64,000 nucleotides of DNA, from contig CAZQFV010000005.1 of assembly GCA_964592645.1 (NCBI GenBank), forward strand, positions 62,001 to 126,000. Reading direction: 5' to 3'. The notes beneath the pieces were generated by a model. The model was not told the DNA's origin. It made no database searches and worked only from the letters and a program-made list of their open reading frames with translations. The position numbers were made by a program, and so were the translations under genes. This document shows positions 16,054-22,754 of this stretch, one piece after another. How positions within the stretch are numbered: position 1 is the stretch's first letter; every line of letters starts with the position of its first letter. The stretch is from CAZQFV01 sp964592645. Its GTDB lineage: Bacteria > Chloroflexota > Chloroflexia > DTKN01.

Positions 16054-17841
16054 CTAGGCCTTCTTCTCGACCGCCTCGCGCGCCATGGCCAGGAACTGCT
16101 CCACCGGCATGGCGCCGAGGTCCTCGTTGCTCCGCAGGCGCACGGCGACCTGGCCGGCGGCGGCCTCGCGGCCCCCGACGATCAGCATATAGGGCACCTT
16201 CTGTAGCTGGTGTTCGCGGATCTTGGCCTGCATGCGGCGGTTGGAATCGTCGAGCTCCACCCGCAGGCCGGCCTCGCGCAGCTTCTCCTGCACCTGGCGG
16301 GCGTAGGGCACCTGGCCGTCGGTGATGGGGATGAGCACGGCCTGCACCGGCGACAGCCACACCGGAAAAGCCCCGGCATAGTGCTCGATGAGCAGGCCGA
16401 AGAAGCGCTCCATAGCCCCCAGCAGGGCGCGGTGGACCATATAGGGGCGGTGTTCCTGTCCGTCCTCGCCGACATAGGTCATGTCGAAACGCTCGGGCAG
16501 GTTGAAATCGAACTGGATGGTGGTGCACTGCCAGGAGCGCCCCAGGGCGTCCTTGATCTTCCAATCGATCTTGGGGCCGTAGAAGACGGCCTCGCCCTCG
16601 GCGCGGCGGTAGGGCAGGCCGCGGGCGTCCAGGGCGTGGGCCAAGGAGCGCTCGGCTTGGGCCCACATCTCGTCGCTGCCGGCATACTTTTCCGGGTGCT
16701 GGGGATCGCGCACCGACAGCTCGATGTTATAGTCGTGGAAGCCAAAGGCGCGCCACAGGTGCAGGCAAAAGTCCAGGCAGCGCAGCACCTCGTCTTCCAC
16801 CTGGTCCGGCCGGCAGAAGATGTGGGCGTCGTCTTGGGTAAAGCCGCGCACGCGCAGCAGCCCGTGCAGCACCCCGCTGCGCTCGTAGCGGTAGACCGTC
16901 CCCAGTTCGGCCCAGCGCAGCGGCAGGTCGCGGTAGGAGCGGGTCCGCGATTTGTAGATGGTGATGTGGAACGGGCAGTTCATCGGCTTCAGGAAGTACT
17001 CCTGGTTGTCGATCTCCAGCGGGGCGTACATACTCTCCCGGTAGAAGCTGAGGTGCCCGCTCGTTTCCCAGAGGTGGTTGCGGCCGATGTGCGGCGAGAA
17101 GACGATCTCGTAGCCGCCCTTGAAGTGCTCCTGGCGCCAGAACTCTTCCACCAGGTAGCGCAGCAGCGCCCCCTTGGGGTGCCACAGCACCAGGCCGGCC
17201 CCCAGGTTGGGGTCGATGCTGAACAGGTCCAGCTCGCGCCCCAGGCGGCGGTGGTCGCGGCGCTCGATCTCGGCCAGCCACTCCAGGTACTTGTCCAGCT
17301 CGGCCTTGCTCGGCCAGACGGTGCCGTAGATGCGTTGGAGCTGCGGGCGGCGTTCGTCGCCGCGCCAGTAGGCGCCGGCGATCTCCAGCAGTTTGAAGCC
17401 GTCGGGTGGGATCTGGCCGGTGCGCTCCAGGTGTGGGCCGCGGCACAGGTCGGTGAAGGAGTCGTGGGTATAGGTGCTGAGGGTCACCGGGCCGGCGGAC
17501 ACGGTCTCGCCGTCCTCGTCGGCGCGGCCGGCCTGCAGGTCGGCGATCAGCTCCAGCTTGAAGGGCTGGTCGCGAAAGATCTCTTGCCCCTGGGCGGCCG
17601 AGATCTCTTGCCGCACAAAGGGGTGGTCGGCCTGGACGATCTCACGCATGCGCGCCTCGATTTGGCCCAGGTCCTCGGGGGTCAGCGGGCGCGGCAGCTC
17701 GAAATCGTAGTAGAAGCCGTCTTGGATGGCCGGCCCGATGCCGAAGCGGGTGCCGGGAAACAGCTCGCCCACGGCCTGGGCCATCACGTGGGCCGTCGAG
17801 TGGCGCAGCGGGAGGAGCGGGTCGTCGGGTCTGGCGGGCAT
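16054..17841 (-). CDS. thrS: Threonyl-tRNA synthetase (without N-terminal TGS domain)
   Basis: The 595-residue enzyme charges tRNA-Thr. It starts directly with the editing domain: HSTAH (His14 and His18) and later DLCRGPH give the zinc-type editing site motifs. The class II core follows with KPMNCPFH (zinc ligand Cys), LRVRGFTQDDAHIF (motif 2 region), then the anticodon-binding domain. The N-terminal TGS domain of about 60 residues found in Escherichia coli ThrS is missing, as in some other lineages. AGGAGG precedes the ATG. It is the second gene downstream of a T-box leader whose predicted specifier is a Thr codon, so expression should rise when uncharged tRNA-Thr builds up. Confidence 0.95.
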   Translation of the reverse strand: MPARPDDPLLPLRHSTAHVMAQAVGELFPGTRFGIGPAIQDGFYYDFELPRPLTPEDLGQIEARMREIVQADHPFVRQEISAAQGQEIFRDQPFKLELIADLQAGRADEDGETVSAGPVTLSTYTHDSFTDLCRGPHLERTGQIPPDGFKLLEIAGAYWRGDERRPQLQRIYGTVWPSKAELDKYLEWLAEIERRDHRRLGRELDLFSIDPNLGAGLVLWHPKGALLRYLVEEFWRQEHFKGGYEIVFSPHIGRNHLWETSGHLSFYRESMYAPLEIDNQEYFLKPMNCPFHITIYKSRTRSYRDLPLRWAELGTVYRYERSGVLHGLLRVRGFTQDDAHIFCRPDQVEDEVLRCLDFCLHLWRAFGFHDYNIELSVRDPQHPEKYAGSDEMWAQAERSLAHALDARGLPYRRAEGEAVFYGPKIDWKIKDALGRSWQCTTIQFDFNLPERFDMTYVGEDGQEHRPYMVHRALLGAMERFFGLLIEHYAGAFPVWLSPVQAVLIPITDGQVPYARQVQEKLREAGLRVELDDSNRRMQAKIREHQLQKVPYMLIVGGREAAAGQVAVRLRSNEDLGAMPVEQFLAMAREAVEKKA

Positions 17842-17867
17842 TTCTTACCTCCTGGGCAAGGCCTCTG

Positions 17868-17972
17868 CTTTGTGTCTTGGGGCCTTCCTGGTCCCCACTT
17901 TGTGCCTTTGGGCCTCGATCTCTACATCCTCTTCTTCGTGTCTTGGGGCCTTCGCGGCCCCCACTTTGTGCC
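17868..17972. repeat. Pair of 39-bp direct repeats with internal hairpins
   Basis: Copy A (17868-17906) and copy B (17934-17972) agree at 35 of 39 positions and are 27 bp apart. Each holds a GGGGCC...GGCCCC type inverted repeat and ends in CACTTTGTGCC. They fill the gap between the TPR gene stop and thrS, so the mRNA in this gap would carry two similar stem-loops. A role as an RNA processing or stability site is possible. Confidence 0.8.
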
Positions 17973-17999
17973 GCCGGGTCTGTGGTGGCCTCTGCCGGG

Positions 18000-18800
18000 T
18001 TACCGTGGGCCGAAGGCGAATACGGCGTACGAGGCCACGAACAGGATCACCAGCAGGACGATGAGCAGCATCAGCGGCGAGAAGCGCGCCAGGAACGGCA
18101 GGGCGCGATAGAACCAGGCCAACGGCGAACGCCGCAGGCGCAGCGCCCCGGCGAACTGGTCGCGGGCGGCGCCGTACCGGCCGGCCCGGGCGTAGAGGTG
18201 GCCCAGGTTGACATGGGCCAGGTAGGCCAGGTCGGGGGGCGCGTCGGCCGCGGACAGAGCGCGCTCCAGCTCGGCCGCGGCGGCGTCCCAGCGCCTGGCG
18301 CGGCGGTGCAGCATGGCCAGGTTGTAGCGCAGGATCGGCGCGTCGGGTGTCAGCGCCAGGGCCTGGCCCAGCGCCTCCTGCGCCTCGTCGAGGCGCTGTC
18401 GGCGGTAGTGGAGCACGCCCAGTTGGTTGTAGACCGCGGCGCGGCGGGCGGTGTCATCCTCGGGCAGCACCTGCAGGCGGGCGTGCAGCTCGGACTCGGC
18501 CTGGTCCAGGCGTCCCTGGCGCGCGGCCACCGCGGCCAGGACGGCGTGGGGCAGGTCCAGGGAGGGGTCGAGCTCCAGGGCGCGGCGGGCCGCCTGGTTG
18601 GCCGGCCCGGGGCGGGCCAGTTCGGCCAGGGCGGCGGCCTGCTCGGCCAGGGCCGGGGCGTTCCGCGGCTGCTGTTTCAGCAGCGTTTCGAGCAGGCGCA
18701 GCGCCTCGGCCGGCTTCTTCTGTTCGTGCAGGAGCCGCCGGGCCGCGGCCAGGGGATCGGAGCTATCGCTTGTCGGTGCATCCGCGGGCCTGTCGGCCAT
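18000..18800 (-). CDS. TPR protein with C-terminal membrane anchor
   Basis: The 266-residue protein has an acidic N-terminus, then at least five tetratricopeptide-like helical pairs between about residues 15 and 215. Examples are PAEALRLLETLLKQQPRN, NQAARRALELDPSLDLP and EAQEALGQALALTPDAPI. A hydrophobic helix of about 22 residues near the C-terminus (LMLLIVLLVILFVASYAVF) should anchor it in the membrane with the TPR part in the cytoplasm. ATG 18800 has a GGAGG eight bases upstream. It is the first gene after the T-box terminator and precedes thrS by about 160 bp, so it appears to be under threonine control. Its partner proteins are unknown. Confidence 0.82.
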   Translation of the reverse strand: MADRPADAPTSDSSDPLAAARRLLHEQKKPAEALRLLETLLKQQPRNAPALAEQAAALAELARPGPANQAARRALELDPSLDLPHAVLAAVAARQGRLDQAESELHARLQVLPEDDTARRAAVYNQLGVLHYRRQRLDEAQEALGQALALTPDAPILRYNLAMLHRRARRWDAAAAELERALSAADAPPDLAYLAHVNLGHLYARAGRYGAARDQFAGALRLRRSPLAWFYRALPFLARFSPLMLLIVLLVILFVASYAVFAFGPR

Positions 18801-18888
18801 TGCCGTTGCCTCCAACACTGCCCTTGTCGGGGCGGGCCTTGCGCCGCCCTTCGGGGGCGGCCGCCGGGGCCGCACATGCGCCCCGGCC

Positions 18889-18922
18889 AAAAAACGCCCC
18901 CTCGTCCGCGCGGGACGAGGGG
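18889..18922 (-). terminator. T-box regulated intrinsic terminator
   Basis: CCCCTCGTCC (18922-18913) pairs with GGACGAGGGG (18907-18898), followed by GCG and six U (18894-18889). The 5' arm overlaps the region used by the antiterminator after the T-box sequence, the usual switch design. Confidence 0.88.
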
Positions 18923-19145
18923 CTGCCTCGTGGTTCCACCCTGCTTCGGCCGGCTCGGACAACGCCGCGCCGGCCCTCCTGCCGGCCTGTAACGGGACCA
19001 CCCGGGGCCGCATAGTGGGCCGGCGCCGCGCCGACCGTTCCGCGCCCGACTCCCAGGGGGTTTTCGCTGCCGTCTGTCGGGGGAGGCTCTCAGCCGGCGG
19101 CCTCCTCTCTCTGGCGACTTGCGGGCAGTTACTCGTCCTGTTCGT
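18889..19145 (-). promoter_or_regulatory. T-box riboswitch, predicted threonine specifier (ACC)
   Basis: On the minus strand the leader opens with a stem I containing the loop E strand AGTA (19133-19130). The matching GAA strand is at 19065-19063. Following the known order GAA-A-specifier, the specifier codon is ACC at 19061-19059, a Thr codon. Flanking arms CAGG/CCTG and CTGCC/GGCAG pair around this loop. An AG-rich bulge follows in stem I. The conserved T-box element AGGGTGGAACCACG lies at 18942-18929; its TGGA would pair with a tRNA ending in UCCA. A 10-bp terminator stem with six U follows. Downstream are the TPR gene and thrS, which agrees with the Thr prediction. No clear promoter is seen; read-through from the tRNA-Val gene is possible. 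Confidence 0.88.
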
Positions 19146-19215
19146 TGCCTTTTGGTATGTCCCTGCTATGAACCCGTGGCCAATCCTTGTATCTGTGGCC
19201 AGAATCCGTGTCCCA

Positions 19216-19289
19216 TGGGCGGTACTGGATTTGAACCAGTGACCTCCACGATGTCAACGTGGCGCTCTAACCGACTGAGCTAACCGCCC
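19216..19289 (-). tRNA. tRNA-Val (anticodon GAC)
   Basis: A 74-nt cloverleaf. Acceptor stem GGGCGGT pairs with ACCGCCC. The D arm is GCTC/GAGC, and the anticodon stem CCACG/CGTGG encloses the loop TTGACAT, with anticodon GAC reading GUC and GUU. The T arm is ACTGG/CCAGT with loop TTCAAAT. The discriminator base is A, and CCA is not encoded. Confidence 0.95.
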
Positions 19290-19300
19290 CTGTGTGGGGC

Positions 19301-19329
19301 ATTATACCATAGGGTGGGCAAGAGCGCAA
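19301..19329 (-). promoter_or_regulatory. Promoter for tRNA-Val
   Basis: TTGCGC (19329-19324), 17 bp, TATAAT (19306-19301) with a TGG extension before the -10. It is 12 bp upstream of the mature tRNA end. Confidence 0.75.
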
Positions 19330-19360
19330 GTCGGCCCGGGCACAGGTCTGCAGGTCGATT

Positions 19361-19388
19361 TTGACTTTTTCCCCCACTTGCCTATAAT
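19361..19388 (+). promoter_or_regulatory. Sigma70 promoter for the sugar ABC transporter
   Basis: TTGACT at 19361-19366, 16 bp, TATAAT at 19383-19388. It is divergent from the tRNA-Val promoter. Confidence 0.72.
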
Positions 19389-19426
19389 GGGGGCCACGAC
19401 GAAACATAGCTCTCCCGGAGGCCCCC

Positions 19427-20323
19427 TTGGCGAACCGCCGGCCGCTGTCGTACTACGGGCAAGCTTTCCTCTTCCTGGCCCCCTACCTCCTGGGGACGCT
19501 GGTCCTCACCGTCCTGCCGGCCCTCTTCACCGTGGTTATCTCCTTCACCGACTATCACGCCGTGGCCCCGCCGGCCTGGGCCGGCCTGGTCAACTTTCGG
19601 CGCATCACCACCACCCCCCTGGTGCGCCTCTCCCTGTACAACACCATAATCTTCCTGGCCCTGGCCGTGCCGCTGCGCCTCCTGGGGGCGCTAGTCCTGG
19701 CCCTGCTGCTGCGGGGCCGGCGGCGCGGCTTTGGCCTCTACCGCACCGCCGCCTTCCTGCCGACCATCATGCCCGAGGCGGCCTACGCCCTGGTCTGGCT
19801 GTGGATCCTCAACCCCGTCTACGGCCCGCTCAACGGTCTCCTGGCCGGCCTGGGGCTGCCGGCCCCCGACTGGCTGGCCCGGCCCGACACCGCCCGCCTG
19901 GCGATCGCCCTCATGGCCGCCTTCCAGGTCGGCGAGGGGTTCGTCGTCCTGCTGGCCGCCCGGCAGCTCGTCCCGCCCTCGCTCTACGAGGCCGCGGCCG
20001 TCGACGGCGCCGGCTGCTGGCAGGGCTTCTGGCGCATCACCCTGCCCCTCCTTTCGCCCTGGCTCCTGCTGCTCACCTTTCGCGACCTGCTGGTCAGCAT
20101 GCAGAACACCTTTGCCCCCTCCTATATCCTGACCTACGGCGGGCCGTACTACGCGACGACCTTTGTGCCGCTGCTGGTCTACGAGATCGCCTACGACTTC
20201 ACCGACCTCGGATTGGCCTCGGCCGTGCTGGTGGTGACCGCGCTGTGGGTCCTGCTGCTGGTGGCCGGCATCCGCAACGTCATCGGCGGGCTGCGCGGGG
20301 AGGTGGAAGATGGGGGGGGCTGA
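19427..20323 (+). CDS. Carbohydrate ABC transporter permease (MalF/UgpA type)
   Basis: The 298-residue protein has six hydrophobic helices and the EAA loop that docks the ATPase (EAAAVDGAGCWQGFWRITLPLLSP, near residues 186-209). The type is the CUT1 family permease that pairs with a MalG-like partner. It starts with TTG at 19427, since GGAGG lies five bases upstream and the next codons give the typical basic N-terminus. It overlaps the next gene by 14 bp. The order permease, permease, binding protein is uncommon, since the binding protein is usually first. No ATPase gene is present, so a shared MalK/MsmX-like ATPase encoded elsewhere is likely. Confidence 0.9.
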   Translation: MANRRPLSYYGQAFLFLAPYLLGTLVLTVLPALFTVVISFTDYHAVAPPAWAGLVNFRRITTTPLVRLSLYNTIIFLALAVPLRLLGALVLALLLRGRRRGFGLYRTAAFLPTIMPEAAYALVWLWILNPVYGPLNGLLAGLGLPAPDWLARPDTARLAIALMAAFQVGEGFVVLLAARQLVPPSLYEAAAVDGAGCWQGFWRITLPLLSPWLLLLTFRDLLVSMQNTFAPSYILTYGGPYYATTFVPLLVYEIAYDFTDLGLASAVLVVTALWVLLLVAGIRNVIGGLRGEVEDGGG

Positions 20324-21170
20324 GCGGCCGGCCGGCCGCTCCTACCGCGCCGGGGCCTCGCCCCTGGAGACCGTCCTGCGCCACGCCGGGGGGCTCTTGG
20401 CGGCGGCGCTCTTCCTTTTGCCCTTTTACTGGGCCGTGGTGGCCTCGCTGCGCGCGCCCGGCCTGCCGCCGCCCCGCAGCGTGGAATGGTGGCCGGCCGC
20501 GCCGCACTGGGGCAACTATGTCGAGATCTTCCGGGTCGTGCCGCTGCACCGCTACCTCCTGAACTCGCTCCTGGTCGTGGCCGGGGCCGTCCCCCTGACG
20601 CTGCTGGTGGCTTCCTGGGCCGGATTCGGGCTGTCGCAGTTGCGCACGGCCTGGCGCCGCCGGCTGGTGGCGCTCAGCCTGGCCCTGATGATGGTCCCGG
20701 CCATGGCCCTGTGGACCTTTCGCTTCCACATCTTTTACTGGCTGGGGCTGCTCAACACCCTCTGGGCGCTGATCGCCCCGGCGCTGGCCGCCGGCAGCCC
20801 GCTCTTTGTCCTGCTCTTTTACTGGGCCTACTACCGGGTGCCATCCGAGGTCTACGAGGCCGCGCGCATCGACGGCGCCGGTATCTGGGCCGTCTGGTGG
20901 CGCATCGCCCGGCCGCTGGCCTGGCCGACGACGGCGGCAGTGGCCGTGCTGGCCCTGGCCTTTTTCTGGAGCGATTTTACCAGCCCGGTTCTGTACATCT
21001 TCCGCCCCGAACTGTATACTATGCCTATCGGGCTGCAGCTGCTGCGGCAGATGGACAGCACCAACTTTCCGCTGCTGATGGCCGGCTCCGTGTTCATGGC
21101 CGCGCCCGTGGTGGCGCTGTTCGTCCTGGTGCAGCGCTTCTTCTTTAGCGAGCTGACGTTGGGGGAGTGA
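20310..21170 (+). CDS. Carbohydrate ABC transporter permease (MalG/UgpE type)
   Basis: The 286-residue inner-membrane protein has six hydrophobic helices and an EAA loop (EAARIDGAGIWAVWWRIARPLAWP, near residues 184-207). The C-terminal segment ALFVLVQRFFFSELTLG is typical for the MalG/UgpE group of CUT1 transporters. It overlaps the first permease gene, so translation is coupled. After its stop lies an 84-bp gap with two competing hairpins before the substrate-binding protein gene. Confidence 0.9.
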   Translation: MGGAERPAGRSYRAGASPLETVLRHAGGLLAAALFLLPFYWAVVASLRAPGLPPPRSVEWWPAAPHWGNYVEIFRVVPLHRYLLNSLLVVAGAVPLTLLVASWAGFGLSQLRTAWRRRLVALSLALMMVPAMALWTFRFHIFYWLGLLNTLWALIAPALAAGSPLFVLLFYWAYYRVPSEVYEAARIDGAGIWAVWWRIARPLAWPTTAAVAVLALAFFWSDFTSPVLYIFRPELYTMPIGLQLLRQMDSTNFPLLMAGSVFMAAPVVALFVLVQRFFFSELTLGE

Positions 21171-21176
21171 AGAGTT

Positions 21177-21229
21177 GAGGGCAGAGAGCGAAGAGCAGCT
21201 CTGCTCTCTGCCCTCCGCTCTTCGCTCTC
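21177..21229 (+). promoter_or_regulatory. Two mutually exclusive 13-bp hairpins
   Basis: Stem A pairs 21177-21189 with 21203-21215. Stem B pairs 21184-21196 with 21217-21229. Both are perfect 13-bp stems, and they share bases 21184-21189, so only one can form fully. They sit between the second permease and the binding-protein gene, where differential mRNA stability or attenuation often sets the excess of binding protein. No U-tract follows. Confidence 0.6.
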
Positions 21230-21254
21230 CGCTCATTTCCAAAGGAGAAAACCC

Positions 21255-22553
21255 ATGAAAAGACACCTGTTCCCTGTTTCCCGCTTCCTGTACCTTGTCT
21301 CCTGCCTCCTGCTCCTCCTCCCGCTCCTTGCCGGGTGCGGGCCCGCGGCCCCAAGGTCCGTCTCCTTCATGGTCTTTGGCGACCCGGCGGAGCTGGCGGC
21401 CTACCAGCAGTTGGTGGCGGCGTTCCGGGAAAAGTACCCCAATATCCAGGTGGAACTGCGCCACGTGGCCGGCCAGGGCGACTACCAAAAGCAGTTGGTG
21501 ACGGCCTTTTCGGCCGGCGCGCCGCCGGATGTGATGCTGCTGAACTACCGGCGGGTGGCGCAGTTCGCCGCGCCGGGCGGCCTGCAGCCGGTGGGGGCCT
21601 ACCTGGAGGCCAGCGCGGTGATTCACGAGTCCGACTTCTACCCTCAGACGATTGAGGCGTTCCGCTGGAACGGGGAGCTCTGGTGCATCCCGCAGAACAT
21701 CTCCAGCCTGGTGGTCTACTACAATCGCGATCTCTTCGACGCGGCCGGCCTGCCCTACCCGGCGGCCGGCTGGACCTGGGACAACCTCCTGCAGGCGGCG
21801 CGGGCGCTGACACTCGATCGCGACGGCGACGGGATCGTGGAACAGTACGGCCTGGGCCTGGCCCCCGGCCTGATCCGGCTGGCGCCGCTGATCTGGCAGA
21901 ACGGCGGCGAGCTGGTGGACGACCCGGCCCACCCGACGCGGCTGGCGCTGGACAGCCCGGAGGCGCTGGCGGCGTTCCGCTGGTTCGTGGACCTGCAGGT
22001 GCGCGAAGGCGTGACTCCCGACCGGGCCGCGGAGCAGGCCGAGGGCAGCGAGAGCCGTTTCCTGAACGGCCGGATGGGGATGTACCTGAACAGCCGCCGC
22101 GGCGTGCCCACCTACCGCACGATCACGGCCTTTTCCTGGGACGTGGCCCCGCTGCCGCGCGGCCGGCAGGAGGCCGGCGTATTGCACAGCGACGGCTTCT
22201 GCATGGCGGCCAAGACGCGCGACAAGGAGGCCGCCTGGACGTTCATCGAGTTTGCCAACTCGGCGGCCGGCCAAGAGATCCTGGCGGCGACGGGGCGCAC
22301 CGTGCCCAGCCTGCGGGCCGTGGCCGAGTCGCCGGCCTTCCTGGACCCGCGGCAGTCGCCGGCCAACAGCCGCGCCTTCCTGGACACGATCCCCATCATC
22401 CGCCGCTTGCCGCTGCTGCCGCAGTGGACGCAGATCGAGGAGACGGCCAACCGCGAGATCGAGCGCGCCTTTTACGGGGAGGCCACGGTGGAGGCGGCGG
22501 CCGCCGCGGCGATCGAGGCGACCCGCTCCCTGTTCCCGGAGGCCGGCCCGTAG
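21255..22553 (+). CDS. Extracellular sugar-binding lipoprotein of an ABC transporter
   Basis: The 432-residue protein has a signal peptide with lipobox LLAGC (Cys28 lipidated). A CUT1-type solute-binding fold follows: FMVFGDPAEL, EKYPNIQVEL, APPDVMLLNYRRV and AWTFIEFANSAAGQEILA are family hallmarks. The ligand is probably a sugar or glycerol-phosphate-like compound, which cannot be decided from sequence. AAAGGAGA precedes the ATG. A GC-rich hairpin follows the stop codon. It ends the operon of two permeases and this protein. Confidence 0.9.
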   Translation: MKRHLFPVSRFLYLVSCLLLLLPLLAGCGPAAPRSVSFMVFGDPAELAAYQQLVAAFREKYPNIQVELRHVAGQGDYQKQLVTAFSAGAPPDVMLLNYRRVAQFAAPGGLQPVGAYLEASAVIHESDFYPQTIEAFRWNGELWCIPQNISSLVVYYNRDLFDAAGLPYPAAGWTWDNLLQAARALTLDRDGDGIVEQYGLGLAPGLIRLAPLIWQNGGELVDDPAHPTRLALDSPEALAAFRWFVDLQVREGVTPDRAAEQAEGSESRFLNGRMGMYLNSRRGVPTYRTITAFSWDVAPLPRGRQEAGVLHSDGFCMAAKTRDKEAAWTFIEFANSAAGQEILAATGRTVPSLRAVAESPAFLDPRQSPANSRAFLDTIPIIRRLPLLPQWTQIEETANREIERAFYGEATVEAAAAAAIEATRSLFPEAGP

Positions 22554-22670
22554 GGGCGGTGAATTCGCTCGAATCCGTCCCCGCGCCGTCATACGGTGCG
22601 CGGGGCGTCCCCTTCTCCATCCCCAGAGGGGCGGCGGCGAACGCCTTGTCCCCACGGGCCGGCAAGCATC

Positions 22671-22698
22671 GGGCCCGACACCTGGCGGTGCCGGGCCC
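22671..22698. terminator. Hairpin between the sugar-binding protein and S8 protease genes
   Basis: A 12-bp stem with one mismatch (22671-22682 with 22687-22698, loop TGGC), flanked by GCAAG and TTGC, which could lengthen it. It lies between convergent genes and may serve both. The U-tract is poor. The remainder of the 200-bp gap shows nothing else. Confidence 0.55.
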
Positions 22699-22754
22699 TT
22701 GCGTTTCTCCAGGTTGGGGCGGCCAAGGCCGGCCGCCCCGACGTTTCCGTTGCG

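Noticed and set aside
16210..18111. 633-residue open frame on the plus strand
   Set aside because: Antisense to thrS; no recognisable domain.
19146..19200. Separate promoter for the T-box leader
   Set aside because: TTGGCC at about 19182 has no acceptable -10 box at 16-18 bp; read-through from tRNA-Val is equally possible.
20280..22655. 791-residue open frame on the minus strand
   Set aside because: Antisense to the ABC permease and binding-protein genes, rich in Gln/Arg/His; a shadow.
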